A stretch of DNA of 64,000 nt from contig NZ_CABDUX010000002.1 in the NCBI RefSeq assembly GCF_901411515.1, positions 372,001 to 436,000 of the forward strand, given 5' to 3'. The notes beneath the pieces are model-generated. The model was not told the origin of the DNA. It saw only the letters and a list, made by a program, of their open reading frames with translations, and ran no database searches. Position numbers and translations under genes: made by a program. This document shows positions 1 through 8,726 of the stretch, one piece after another; position 1 is the stretch's first letter; each line of letters opens with the position of its first letter. This DNA is from Raoultibacter phocaeensis (GTDB taxonomy: Bacteria > Actinomycetota > Coriobacteriia > Coriobacteriales > Eggerthellaceae).

Positions 1-40
1 CGTAGGGCGCATATTCGCAAACAATTTGGAAGGGGAACCC

Positions 41-1327
41 ATGGCAACCGATACTAAGTTCAATTACGGTTGGGTAAGTTTCATCGGCGTGTTTATCTGC
101 ATCTTCTGCACGTTCGGTATCGCGAGCGGCACTCATTCAATCTACAATCCGGAAAACATGGCCCGGCTCGGTGTGAGTACAACGGAGTATATGGCTCCCA
201 TCGGCACGTTCAGCATCATGACGGCCATCGGATGTCTTCTCGACGGTTTTCTAGAAAGGAAGATTACTGCAAGAGGCATTCTTCTTTTGGCGGTTATTGG
301 CGATACCCTAGGCTTTATTCTTCTTGCAAATTCCGTTGACATGACCCTCGTCTGGGTCGCCTATCTCCTTTTGGGTCTCTGCAACGGCTTTGCGTTCATC
401 ACGGTATTCTCGGCGATCACCGATGCTTGGTTCGCTAAGAACAAAGCTCTCATGGCCGGCATCATAGGCTTTGGCGCCAATATCTCGACTACGCTTTGGA
501 CGAACCTTACTCGATTCGTCATTGATTCGTACGGTTGGCAGGCCAGCTACTATGTGTTTGCAGTGACCATGCTGGTGCTCGGCGGTATCGGCGTCCTTCT
601 CGTTCGAAGTAAGCCGAGGACTATCGAGCAGATGATCTGGTACGTGCCTGGCATCTCGCTTGACGAGACCAACGATGAGAAAAAGCGAATTCCTCTCAAG
701 ACGGTGCTGCTCGAAGGGTTCAAAAATAAAAAAGTCATCATTGCTCTCGTCTGCACGTTCTTCATCGGTTTCATTTTCAACCCGATTTCGCAGTCGTTCA
801 CAAACGTTATGGCTGCTAACGGCTTCGACAGCGTAACCATCGCTTCGATGCTCGGTATCTACTATCTCTGCATCGCCGTCTACAAGATCATCGCCGGTAT
901 CATCACCGACAATCTCGGTATCCGCGTGACGCTCATGTCCATTTTTGGTTTCGCTATAGTCGGCCTGATCATCATGCTCAACGCTCCAGCGGGCAATAAC
1001 ACCGTGGGCTATATCGCGGCCATCATTCTCGGTTTTGCGGCCACCGCCACCACCTACGCCACGGCCTGTATGATGATGGCGGCTGTACCACGCCATGATT
1101 ACTACGTGGGAATGCTGAGCTTCACCACGTTTTTGGTGTCGGTCTGCAACGCCATCGCCATTATCGCCATGGCCTTCATCTACGACACCTTCGGCAGCTA
1201 TGTTCCTGCTGTTTACATAATGCTCGGCATGAGCGTAATCTGCCTCATCCTTGGATGGTTCTTCTCCGCAGGCATCAAGCCGCTCAACAAAGCTGCTCAA
1301 GAGCGCGTCGAAGTGGCAAAGGCCTAA
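41..1327 (+). CDS. MFS transporter
   Basis: A 428-residue membrane protein with about 12 hydrophobic segments, the size and pattern of the major facilitator superfamily. The loop after the second segment (DGFLERKITARG) is a variant of family motif A. It probably moves a small organic acid or aromatic compound across the cytoplasmic membrane, but the substrate cannot be read from sequence. The ATG at 41 follows GGAAGGGG at 28-35; an in-frame TTG at 26 lies against that ribosome site and is unlikely. The gene ends before a hairpin terminator at 1368-1397. Its upstream partner, if any, is outside the window. Confidence 0.9.
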   Translation: MATDTKFNYGWVSFIGVFICIFCTFGIASGTHSIYNPENMARLGVSTTEYMAPIGTFSIMTAIGCLLDGFLERKITARGILLLAVIGDTLGFILLANSVDMTLVWVAYLLLGLCNGFAFITVFSAITDAWFAKNKALMAGIIGFGANISTTLWTNLTRFVIDSYGWQASYYVFAVTMLVLGGIGVLLVRSKPRTIEQMIWYVPGISLDETNDEKKRIPLKTVLLEGFKNKKVIIALVCTFFIGFIFNPISQSFTNVMAANGFDSVTIASMLGIYYLCIAVYKIIAGIITDNLGIRVTLMSIFGFAIVGLIIMLNAPAGNNTVGYIAAIILGFAATATTYATACMMMAAVPRHDYYVGMLSFTTFLVSVCNAIAIIAMAFIYDTFGSYVPAVYIMLGMSVICLILGWFFSAGIKPLNKAAQERVEVAKA

Positions 1328-1367
1328 AACCTGAAGTGTCTGAGTTTTGGTAATCGTTGACAACGTG

Positions 1368-1397
1368 CCCTGGCCTCCTTACGGCGGCCAGGGTTTT
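1368..1397 (+). terminator. Rho-independent terminator after the first MFS gene
   Basis: CCCTGGCC (1368-1375) pairs perfectly with GGCCAGGG (1386-1393) around a 10-base loop and is followed by TTTT. It separates the MFS gene from the small membrane protein, whose ribosome site begins at 1404. Confidence 0.8.
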
Positions 1398-1413
1398 CGA
1401 TACGGGAGGCGCC

Positions 1414-1983
1414 ATGAAGATAGCCGATTGCGACTGCACGAAGGCGGATTACGTAGCTTGGTACAAATACAGGGTGTCTTTCGAGGAGAAAGCGGTAAGG
1501 CTCTTGGTGTTTGCGATACTTGTTGGAGCTTTTGTCAGCCTCTTTGGAAGCATGTCGAACGACTTTGCGCTCTTGGCTGCGAGCGTCCTCATCGTAGCCT
1601 CAGGGGCCGGGATCTGGTGCGTCTATAGCAGGATCCGGCTAGATGGAGAGATACGCCGCTATGCGCAGGAAAGAGAAGGCGGAAAGATCGTCGTCAGATT
1701 CGCCAAAAACGGTATACAGGTGAGTGAAAATCAAAAGCGCTTTTTCTATCCGTTCGACAGGATCCGAAAGGCGAGGGAGCTTCCTTGGTATCTCTTTCTC
1801 TGGTTGGATGAAGGGGCGTATCCACTCATGATAGACAAGGAAAAGATTAGGACCGTCGCAGACGATACGGAGCCGTATTACATAGCGAAAAAGCTGCGGG
1901 AGCTTTCACCGGATTACAAATACGTTCGCGGCAATGATCTAACCTATACGGGAAAATACAGCAAGCTGATCAAGCATCGCTAG
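1414..1983 (+). CDS. Small membrane protein, YcxB-like
   Basis: A 189-residue protein. Residues about 27-75 form two closely spaced transmembrane helices; the rest is a soluble domain rich in beta strands and basic residues. Two N-terminal helices followed by a compact beta domain is the layout of YcxB-like proteins, whose function is unknown. The ATG at 1414 is preceded by GGGAGG at 1404-1409; a longer reading from 1357 would run back through the terminator hairpin. It stands alone after a terminator and is convergent with the next gene, so context gives no clue to its role. Confidence 0.7.
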   Translation: MKIADCDCTKADYVAWYKYRVSFEEKAVRLLVFAILVGAFVSLFGSMSNDFALLAASVLIVASGAGIWCVYSRIRLDGEIRRYAQEREGGKIVVRFAKNGIQVSENQKRFFYPFDRIRKARELPWYLFLWLDEGAYPLMIDKEKIRTVADDTEPYYIAKKLRELSPDYKYVRGNDLTYTGKYSKLIKHR

Positions 1984-2116
1984 AATCAACGCGAAGAGCG
2001 CGTTGTGCTCACCGAGATCAGCATGGATCTCTGTTGTATGTAAGAAACGTACGTAGGGGTTGCCCGGTTCCAAAGGAGGAACGCGGAATCGGGCCTATTT
2101 CGCTTCAAAATGCAAA

Positions 2117-2150
2117 GCCACTCCGCACGTAAACGGCGGAGTGGCTATGT
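2117..2150. terminator. Bidirectional terminator between convergent genes
   Basis: GCCACTCCGC (2117-2126) pairs with GCGGAGTGGC (2136-2145) around a 9-base loop. A T-rich run follows on the plus strand and TTTGCATTTT on the minus strand, so it can end transcripts from both the YcxB-like gene and the minus-strand MFS gene. Confidence 0.75.
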
Positions 2151-2192
2151 TGTTGTTTAAACTCCTCCCGAGTGCTCAACGCTGGCGAGCGA

Positions 2193-3596
2193 TTAGTCTT
2201 CGGGTGATACATCGATGCCTAAATCCCGTGCCGCGATTTCGTCGATCGAAAGGTGCATGTTTTCGTTTTTGATGATGAACAACGTCACGAGTATGCCGCA
2301 AGCTGCAGGCAGGCAGAAGAACAGCATCGTTTGAGCGTATGTGCCGTTCATCGCAAGGACGGCGCCGCAGACGATAGGAGCGATCGCTCCGCCGAAGCGG
2401 CCGAATGCGCTCGTCATGCCAGAAGCGCCGTTTCTGAACTCCGTGGGATAGGTCTCGTCTACCATGGAGTTAACGTCCGTCGTGGCGTAATTGACAGCGA
2501 AGCCCAAAAAGATCATGGAGAATATTACGAGTGGGAACGGGCTTTCGACGAAAGCACAAGCTATGCAGGCGAGAATGACGCAGGTAAAGCCAATGAATAA
2601 ATTCTTCCGACGTCCGAGAATATCGTTGAGGGCTCCCACACTGACGTTCGCGCATACTGCCGCTACATTTTGAATGAGGGCTAGCGTGTAAGCCCCTTCG
2701 AGAGAATAGCCCTTTTCCAGAAGCAAGGAGGGCAGCCATGCGTTCACGCCATACACCGTAAACGTTGCGCATAAGTGGCAAAGCCATAGCCCAATAGTCG
2801 TTCTGATATAGGGCTTCGAGAACATCTTCAGAGCGTTTGCGCCCTGGGCTTTGATGGGAACATGCAATAGTTCGGGATCGAATACGTACTCGTCTTTACC
2901 TTTTGTAGCGATTTTCTGACACCATGTGAGCTCTTTGCAGGCTTCCTCCAACCGTCCCCTCATCGCAAGCCACTGGGGGCTTTCGTGCATAAAGAAATGC
3001 AGAAAGACGCCGAAGATAAACGGAATGAATCCCAGCAGATAACAAAATCTCCACCCGAATGCGGGGATCACGAGCATGGACACGACAGCCGCAGATGCCC
3101 AGCCTGCAACCATGTAGGCCATTACGACCGCAATAAAGGTGCCGCGCTTTTTTGAAGGCGCGAACTCTACAATGTAAGTCTGGCATGTGGGAATGCACAT
3201 CCCGGTACCGAAACCCGCCACTACGCGGAATAGAGCGAACAGCTCGTAGTTCGGTGCGAAGTAAATGGCTCCTGTGAAGATCGAGTACCAGAGAATGCCG
3301 ATGGTAAGGTTTTTCCTCCTTCCGATTTTATCGCCGATGGATCCTCCGACTATGCCGCCGATAACCATGCCTATCAATCCCCATGACGCAAGACTGCCCT
3401 GGACAACGGAATCGAGGCTCCATTCAGCGGAGATTTGATGCATCGTGTACGAGACGATCATGTAATCGTAGCCTTCGAAAAATATAGCGAAACCTACCGC
3501 TATGCATACCAAGATCGGCAAACGACTGACGCCCCATGAATCCATCACTTCTGAAACCGTGAATTTTTTGCCATCCCCAAACTTTTGTCTTTCCAT
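2193..3596 (-). CDS. MFS transporter, aromatic acid:H+ symporter-like
   Basis: A 467-residue protein with about 12 membrane segments after a soluble ~25-residue N-terminus. The first cytoplasmic loop carries GDKIGRRKN, the classic MFS motif A, and a short EG-YDY-like stretch sits in helix 1. These features resemble the AAHS and sugar-porter groups, which import aromatic acids or polyols with protons; that assignment is an inference. The ATG (3594-3596) has GAGGGG just upstream. It is monocistronic, convergent with the YcxB-like gene, and lies near two other transporter-containing modules, so an aromatic substrate is plausible. Confidence 0.88.
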   Translation of the reverse strand: MERQKFGDGKKFTVSEVMDSWGVSRLPILVCIAVGFAIFFEGYDYMIVSYTMHQISAEWSLDSVVQGSLASWGLIGMVIGGIVGGSIGDKIGRRKNLTIGILWYSIFTGAIYFAPNYELFALFRVVAGFGTGMCIPTCQTYIVEFAPSKKRGTFIAVVMAYMVAGWASAAVVSMLVIPAFGWRFCYLLGFIPFIFGVFLHFFMHESPQWLAMRGRLEEACKELTWCQKIATKGKDEYVFDPELLHVPIKAQGANALKMFSKPYIRTTIGLWLCHLCATFTVYGVNAWLPSLLLEKGYSLEGAYTLALIQNVAAVCANVSVGALNDILGRRKNLFIGFTCVILACIACAFVESPFPLVIFSMIFLGFAVNYATTDVNSMVDETYPTEFRNGASGMTSAFGRFGGAIAPIVCGAVLAMNGTYAQTMLFFCLPAACGILVTLFIIKNENMHLSIDEIAARDLGIDVSPED

Positions 3597-3982
3597 GCTA
3601 ACCCCTCAGATCTACATTGGAAATTGTATGTTTGCCTTACGGCGGCAGAAGGCATAAACCCGTACCATAGGATGCTGGATTGTTCGGCGTGGGCTACGGC
3701 GGCAAAAGCCCCTGATCTTCAGCATGCTTTCGGGTTTTCAGCATCATATACTGCTCTGTTCCATGGTGCTTCCATGCTGCGCATGTTGAAACAAAAACGA
3801 GCTTTTATCTCATTGCGGGAAAACGAGTGCTTGCTCATCTGGAGCGAAATCTCTGTCAGAAGAAAATCGGTTGGGAGCCTGGTTTATGATGTATGGGAGT
3901 ACAGATATGATACTGGCTTTGCGTTGCATCTGGGAATCGAACTTGGTGATGGGTGCCAAGGTGTTCGATCGCTAACGCGAAA
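3597..3982. other. Intergenic region upstream of a minus-strand MFS gene
   Basis: No credible gene. On the minus strand TATGAT around 3743-3748 could be a -10 box for the MFS gene, but no good -35 box is visible. AGCATG/CATGCT words recur between 3719 and 3785. Confidence 0.4.
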
Positions 3983-4010
3983 GGGACCCAGTATGCGCTG
4001 GGTCCCTTTC
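3983..4010 (-). terminator. Terminator after the small zinc-ribbon gene
   Basis: GGGACCCAG (3983-3991) pairs with CTGGGTCCC (3998-4006) around a 6-base loop. On the minus strand it is followed by TTTCGCG. It lies about 25 bases beyond the stop of the zinc-ribbon gene. Confidence 0.75.
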
Positions 4011-4033
4011 GCTCTGCTTACTTTTCATTCGCC

Positions 4034-4264
4034 TTATTGACCGGGCGCTTTTGGAGCACCAGGAGCGCCAGGTGCCTTGGGCGCACCAGGTGCTCCTGGT
4101 GCTTTGGGGGCTCCAGGCGCACCGGGTACGCCGGGCGCTCCCGGGGCGGCCGTTGCAGGGAGAGGTTTTCCGCAGGAGGCGCACTCGCTCGCCGAAGAAT
4201 CGTTGTCCGCTCCGCACTCGGCGCATTTCTTGTTCGTGTCAATAGTTGGTGGTCTGAAGCACAT
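4034..4264 (-). CDS. Small zinc-ribbon protein with Pro/Gly/Ala repeat tail
   Basis: A 76-residue protein beginning MCFRPP. Residues 14-31 hold two CxxC pairs (CAEC and CASC), a zinc ribbon that should bind one metal. From residue 40 the chain is a collagen-like tail in which the nine-residue unit PGAPGAPKA occurs three times in a row, encoded by a 27-base repeat. Close relatives start at 16078 (minus) and 43459 (plus), sharing MCFRP, two CxxC pairs and the GAP-rich tail. It sits downstream of, and shares a promoter element with, the MFS gene at 4609-5832. Function unknown; a metal-binding adaptor or chaperone is one guess. The ATG follows AAAGAGA. Confidence 0.8.
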   Translation of the reverse strand: MCFRPPTIDTNKKCAECGADNDSSASECASCGKPLPATAAPGAPGVPGAPGAPKAPGAPGAPKAPGAPGAPKAPGQ

Positions 4265-4513
4265 GGGATTCTCTTTTCTGCTTGCTGGTATTTGATGAGG
4301 CCTGAGAATGCGAAACATATTGGGTAAGGCCGAATTCGAATCGCATTCCGATAGAAGAAGTATAGGATTTTGGAAAAATGCTTTCCTATGGAGATTGCTC
4401 CAAAAGACTTTGAGATTTTTTGGAAACTCCTCCGATTCCCAGCTGCGCGATCTTCCTTGAGGCGATTGCGCCGGGGTTTCGCACAGCCAGAAGGCGGTTG
4501 CTTTTCGATCGCG
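4265..4513. other. Regulatory region of the zinc-ribbon gene
   Basis: No gene. It holds a minus-strand promoter (TATACT on the minus strand at 4359-4364) and an upstream dyad (4399-4424) repeated in front of the neighbouring MFS gene. The expected transcript start is near 4352, giving a leader of about 88 bases. Confidence 0.55.
4399..4424. promoter_or_regulatory. Dyad operator TCCAAAA-N12-TTTTGGA, copy 1
   Basis: A perfect 7-base inverted repeat with a 12-base spacer. It lies exactly 34 bases upstream (in the minus direction) of the -10-like TATACT at 4359-4364. Copy 2 at 6037-6062 has the same arms, spacer length and distance to its own TATACT. The position fits an activator site, since neither promoter has a good -35 box. 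Confidence 0.6.
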
Positions 4514-4552
4514 TTCGAAAAAACCCGCCCTGTTGCCAAGGCGGGTTCGAAA
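4514..4552 (-). terminator. Terminator after the minus-strand MFS gene
   Basis: AACCCGCC (4522-4529) pairs with GGCGGGTT (4540-4547), extended by flanking TTCGAA on both sides. On the minus strand it is followed by TTTTTTCG, a good U-tract. Confidence 0.85.
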
Positions 4553-4608
4553 AGCATCGTGCCGGTTTTCGATCTCATGCCGATAGGATAAAGAGCATTC
4601 CCAACCGT

Positions 4609-5832
4609 CTACTTGTTTGCGGATTCTACGGCGTATTTCCCGCAGCGCATCATGAAGACGATGGCGCAGATCACGCCGATGATGCCGACGGCGGCCAACG
4701 GAGCAGCCGTCATCGCCCAGCTGCCCGTAGCGTCGACGATGGCGCCAGCCGATGTTGCAGCTGGAATGCCGCCGAAATTCGACCCGATGGGAAGCGCTGC
4801 CATGACGAGTGCGACGCCCGCGGGGGTTTTCGCAGCCCATTGCGCGTTTTGGAACAGGCAAGGGGGAACGATGTTCGTAGCAAGACCGACTGCGGCGGCG
4901 ATAACGATCATAACGGCCGCTCCCGTGAACGTGAACATGATGGTGCCGACAGCGGCGCAGACGATCATCGCGACAACGAGTACCGCAGGGTGATTTTTGA
5001 CCTTGCTGAGAATGACGCCCATGATAAGCGATCCGATGATGCCCGTGATCGTTGTGATAGACGATACGGAATTGGCCGTTGCCATGTCCATACCGACGAG
5101 CGGCGTTTGGAGGAAGGTCGGGCTCATGGCGGACCACACGGAGAAAATGTAGGCGAAGCAGGCGAACACGATCACCAGGAGCCACGAATTAAGCGAGGTC
5201 AATCCAGCCCATGGCTTCACGTCGCCTCCAGACACCATAGCCATTTCCTCAGCATGGTCGATTCGGATGAAGAAGATGGTTACGAGAAGAGCGATAGCGT
5301 TTACGACGACGCATACCCACCAAACACCCTGCCAGCTGCCGGTTGTCTGAATGAGAAACGCGAATGAGTTGAGCATGATGAGGGAGCCGACCGCCGTCCA
5401 GCATGCCCAAATCGAGTTCGGAAGACCGCGTTTAGAAGGATCTTTGAACAAAAGGGCGATGAGCGTCGGGCCTGCGGTTGCTAAAAAGCCGTTGCCTAAG
5501 CCTCCGATGAAGCGCGAGGCGATGAACACTTCGACATTCGGAGCTAAAACGCCCATGAGAGAATCGACGAGCATGCAGATGAGCGCCGCGATGAGCATAC
5601 CCTTCGGGCCGATCTTCGTCTGAATCATGCCCGTAGCAAACGCGATAATCGTGCCAGCGACAGAGCAGGCCGACATGAACCAACCAGCTTCGCCGAGGCC
5701 GCATTGGAAGTATTCCATGAGCAGCGGCATAGCGGGTGGAACCTTGAAGAATCCGATGGCGAACACTCCGCCCATGATGAATATCAGGATGAAGTTAAGC
5801 CAAGCGTTCCCCGTCTTGCTGTTTTCTGACAT
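4609..5832 (-). CDS. MFS transporter
   Basis: A 407-residue, ~12-helix protein of the major facilitator superfamily starting MSENSKTGN. The pattern of small residues in helices 1, 4 and 5 and the short central loop (about residues 185-205) resemble CynX/NimT- and oxalate/formate-antiporter-like carriers, but the substrate is unknown. The ATG at 5830-5832 has GGGGGT immediately upstream; longer readings extend into a structured leader and are unlikely. It is divergent from molybdoenzyme module A and shares a promoter-operator pair with the downstream zinc-ribbon gene, suggesting joint induction. A terminator follows at 4514-4552. Confidence 0.88.
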   Translation of the reverse strand: MSENSKTGNAWLNFILIFIMGGVFAIGFFKVPPAMPLLMEYFQCGLGEAGWFMSACSVAGTIIAFATGMIQTKIGPKGMLIAALICMLVDSLMGVLAPNVEVFIASRFIGGLGNGFLATAGPTLIALLFKDPSKRGLPNSIWACWTAVGSLIMLNSFAFLIQTTGSWQGVWWVCVVVNAIALLVTIFFIRIDHAEEMAMVSGGDVKPWAGLTSLNSWLLVIVFACFAYIFSVWSAMSPTFLQTPLVGMDMATANSVSSITTITGIIGSLIMGVILSKVKNHPAVLVVAMIVCAAVGTIMFTFTGAAVMIVIAAAVGLATNIVPPCLFQNAQWAAKTPAGVALVMAALPIGSNFGGIPAATSAGAIVDATGSWAMTAAPLAAVGIIGVICAIVFMMRCGKYAVESANK

Positions 5833-5884
5833 CGTACCCCCTTCGTTTGTTGGATGTTCCCCTTGCGCTAGAGGTGTCTCTATC

Positions 5885-5945
5885 CCTCTGCCGCATCGTT
5901 GATGCTGAGTTGCCATTGGGCGTTCGCTCAATGATGCGGCAGAGG
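5885..5945 (-). promoter_or_regulatory. Structured 5' leader with 13-bp inverted repeat
   Basis: CCTCTGCCGCATC (5885-5897) and GATGCGGCAGAGG (5933-5945) form a perfect 13-bp stem with a 35-base loop that can itself fold (ATTGGGCG against CGCTCAAT). It lies inside the predicted ~158-base leader of the minus-strand MFS mRNA, 53-113 bases before its start codon. It has no U-tract, so it is more likely a leader structure than a plain terminator. Confidence 0.55.
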
Positions 5946-5996
5946 AAATGAACACACATGCGAGAGCGCAAGCAGTCAACGGATCGACTTCCGAAG

Positions 5997-6062
5997 AGTA
6001 TAGAAAACGAAGATTCAAGGTTTCTATGGGATTTGCTCCAAAAAAAAGAGCAGTCTTTTGGA
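5997..6062 (-). promoter_or_regulatory. Promoter and dyad operator, copy 2
   Basis: TATACT on the minus strand (5997-6002) is preceded, 34 bases further upstream, by TCCAAAA-N12-TTTTGGA at 6037-6062. The flanks resemble copy 1: both contain CTATGG, TTGCTCCAAAA and a nearby CTCCTCCGAT or TTCCTCCGTAT. The predicted transcript start is near 5990. The element lies in the 488-base divergent gap between this MFS gene and module A. Confidence 0.6.
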
Positions 6063-6243
6063 GATTCCTCCGTATCGCCGACCACAAACGGCTCCCTACA
6101 ATGAACTCGTTTAGGCGAACGGATCCATTTATCCGATTTACGGTTTTTCGTGGGTGGGAACGGCACCGTATATTCCGTTAGCGGCTTATTTCGCCGCATG
6201 CAAACAGGCTTGCGTCGCTCAATACGCATGCAGGCAAACCAAG

Positions 6244-6260
6244 AGATTCGCTTCGAATCT
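6244..6260. promoter_or_regulatory. Short inverted repeat upstream of module A
   Basis: AGATTCG (6244-6250) and CGAATCT (6254-6260) are a perfect repeat with a 3-base loop, 60 bases before the start of the module A large subunit. It could be an operator or a leader hairpin. No clear promoter boxes for module A could be assigned in 6063-6320. Confidence 0.35.
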
Positions 6261-6320
6261 GCCAGATAAGGCGGTTCAGGCGCTGAAAGATCTCAGGAGA
6301 CGAGTAAGAGAGGAAAAGGT

Positions 6321-8714
6321 ATGGAGTACAACAACGAGTACAACATGGACCTGTACCCGAAGCAGCTGCACTGGAAGGAGGGGGACCTCACGGCAACCCG
6401 CACGACCATGTGGTCGGGCCCGGGCTGCCACGAGGGGTGCCAGATCATCTTCTACACCGACGAGGACGGCAAGCTCGTCAAGACGGAGGGCGACCCGAAC
6501 AGCCCGTTCAACCAGGGCAGGCTCTGCATGCGCTGCCTCGAGCTCCCCGAGCTCGTGAACCACAAGGACCGCCTCAAGTACCCTATGAAGCGCGCGGGGA
6601 AGCGCGGCGAGGACAAGTGGGAGCGGGTGAGCTGGGACGAGGCCTACGGCATCATCGAGGAGAAGGTGCGGCAGTTCCAGGAGGAGTCCGGCCCCGAGTC
6701 CATCATCTCGATGATCGGCACCGGCAGAAACGTCTCCCAGGTCATCGCCCATAACCAGTACGCCAACTTCGGCGGCCCCGACCTCACGCTGTGCTTCCTC
6801 TCGGGCGACTCGTGCATGCTGCCGCGCACGGCGCTGTGCTACGTGGTCATGGGCAACCAGTGGGTGGCCGACATGTCGCAGTTCCGTCCCGACCGCTACG
6901 AGAACGACCCGGAGTGGAAGGTTCCCGAGTGCGTCGTGCTCTGGGGAACGAACCCGGTCGTGTGCAACTCCGACGCCTTCCTCGGCCACTGGATCGTCGA
7001 GGCCATGAAGCGCGGCAGCGAGCTCATCACCATCGACCCGCAGCTCACGTGGATGGCGGCGAAGTCCAAGTACTGGCTGCGCCTGCGCCCCGGCACCGAC
7101 GCGGCGCTCGCGCTCGGCATGATGAACGTGATCATCGGCGAGGACCTCGTCGACCGCGACTTCATCGACAAGTGGACCTACGGCTACGAGGCGCTCGCCG
7201 AGCGCGTGAAAGAGTACCCGCCCTCGAAGGTCGCCGAGATCTGCTGGATCGAGGAAGAGCTCATCGTGGAAGCCGCCCGCTTCTACGCAAACGCCCATCC
7301 CTCGACCATCCAGTGGGGCCTCGCGGTCGACATGTCCAAGATCGGCACTCCGACGGCTCATGCCATCGCTTGTCTTGCGGGCATCACGGGCAACATCGAC
7401 AACCCGGGCGGCAACATCCTCATCGACCAGGCGTGCGGTCTCGAGTTCGGGTATAATTCGGGAATAGAGTACCTAAAAGAAGGCATGGTTGAGAAGCGCC
7501 TGGGCAACTCCAAATACAACCTCAAGAAGTACGGCTTTACTGCCTCGTCTCAGTCCGACGCCATCCTCGAAGCCATCGAGACCGGCCTCGACGAGAAGGG
7601 CGACCCGCGCCCGGTGCGGATGCTCTGGATCCAATCCTCGAACCCCATCACCAACATGGGGCAGGATGCTCCGCGCATCTATCGGGCTATGGACAAGGTC
7701 GACTTCATCTGCGTGGTCGATCTGTTCAAAACTCCCTACATTGTTGCCTGCGCGGACCTCGTGCTGCCTTGTGCCATGTCCAACGAGCGCGACTGCATCC
7801 GCGTGTGGTTCGATCCGGTACGATCGCTCACCAAGTGCTCGAGCTACTACGAAGCCAAGGAAGACGAGCAGATCATGATCGATCTGGGCCACAGGCTTGC
7901 ACCGGAAAGCTGGCCCGAGTGGGTCAAGGAGCCGCGCGACTACATGAATTGGCGTCTCGAAGTGGGCAACTGCGGCTTCACCATGGAAGAGCTTGAAGAG
8001 CAAGGCGGCATGATCTACAACGACTTCCGCTACTACAAGTACGAGAAAGGTCTCCTGCGCCCCGACGGCCAGCCCGGCTTCATGACGCCGACGGGCCGCT
8101 ACGAGTTCTACATCAGCCTGTTCGACTCCTGGGGCGTCGACCCGCTGCCCTTCTACGAGGAACCGCCGACGAGCCCCGTCGCCACCCCCGAGCTCGCCGA
8201 GGAGTACCCGCTCGTGCTCACCACGGGCAAGCGCTCCTTCGAGTTCTTCCACTCCGAGTGGCGCCAGGCCGACACGACCTCGCGCGAGCTGCACCCCGTG
8301 CCCTACTTCGACATCCACCCCGACACCGCGGCCGAGTACGGCGTGGCCGAGGGCCAGTGGACCTGGATCGAGAACCAGATGGGCAAGTGCCGCCAGGTCG
8401 CGCGCTTCAACGACACGCTCGACCCGCGCGTGATCTCCACCGAGCACGGCTGGTGGTTCCCCGAGCAGGAGGCGGCCGAGCCGAGCCTGTTCGGCGTGTT
8501 CGACTGCAACCCGAACAACCTCATCCCGATGTGCGAGAACGGGCCCTCGGGCTACGGCGCGCCCATCAAGTGCGGCATGGCGAAGGTCTACCCCGCGACG
8601 CCCGAGAACATGGCACGCGAGGACCAGCCGACCTACCAGGTCACGGCTACCAACGGATACACGCACGGCCCGTCGCACAAGTCCGACGAGCCGAGCTTCT
8701 ACGACTACCGGTAA
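6321..8714 (+). CDS. Molybdopterin oxidoreductase large subunit A (catechol dehydroxylase-like)
   Basis: A 797-residue soluble enzyme of the DMSO-reductase superfamily with no Tat signal, so it acts in the cytoplasm. The N-terminus has C36-x3-C40-x28-C69-x2-C72 in place of the usual CxxCxxxCx27C. Cys165 in LSGDSCMLPR is the likely molybdenum ligand. A C-terminal MGD-binding domain runs from about residue 590. Its ferredoxin partner follows 12 bases later, then an MFS gene. Soluble molybdoenzyme, small ferredoxin and MFS transporter together are the arrangement described for one class of Eggerthellaceae catechol dehydroxylases; the substrate is unknown. Composition is uneven: the outer parts are far richer in GC than the middle (about 7441-8010). 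The ATG follows AGGAAAAGG. Confidence 0.85.
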   Translation: MEYNNEYNMDLYPKQLHWKEGDLTATRTTMWSGPGCHEGCQIIFYTDEDGKLVKTEGDPNSPFNQGRLCMRCLELPELVNHKDRLKYPMKRAGKRGEDKWERVSWDEAYGIIEEKVRQFQEESGPESIISMIGTGRNVSQVIAHNQYANFGGPDLTLCFLSGDSCMLPRTALCYVVMGNQWVADMSQFRPDRYENDPEWKVPECVVLWGTNPVVCNSDAFLGHWIVEAMKRGSELITIDPQLTWMAAKSKYWLRLRPGTDAALALGMMNVIIGEDLVDRDFIDKWTYGYEALAERVKEYPPSKVAEICWIEEELIVEAARFYANAHPSTIQWGLAVDMSKIGTPTAHAIACLAGITGNIDNPGGNILIDQACGLEFGYNSGIEYLKEGMVEKRLGNSKYNLKKYGFTASSQSDAILEAIETGLDEKGDPRPVRMLWIQSSNPITNMGQDAPRIYRAMDKVDFICVVDLFKTPYIVACADLVLPCAMSNERDCIRVWFDPVRSLTKCSSYYEAKEDEQIMIDLGHRLAPESWPEWVKEPRDYMNWRLEVGNCGFTMEELEEQGGMIYNDFRYYKYEKGLLRPDGQPGFMTPTGRYEFYISLFDSWGVDPLPFYEEPPTSPVATPELAEEYPLVLTTGKRSFEFFHSEWRQADTTSRELHPVPYFDIHPDTAAEYGVAEGQWTWIENQMGKCRQVARFNDTLDPRVISTEHGWWFPEQEAAEPSLFGVFDCNPNNLIPMCENGPSGYGAPIKCGMAKVYPATPENMAREDQPTYQVTATNGYTHGPSHKSDEPSFYDYR

Positions 8715-8726
8715 GGGGGAGAAGAG

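Noticed and set aside
2060-2272. Short plus-strand frame overlapping the end of the MFS gene
   Set aside because: It runs through a terminator hairpin and has no family features.
4040-4160. Regular repeat resembling a CRISPR array
   Set aside because: The repeat is in frame and codes for PGAPGAPKA units; there are no unique spacers.
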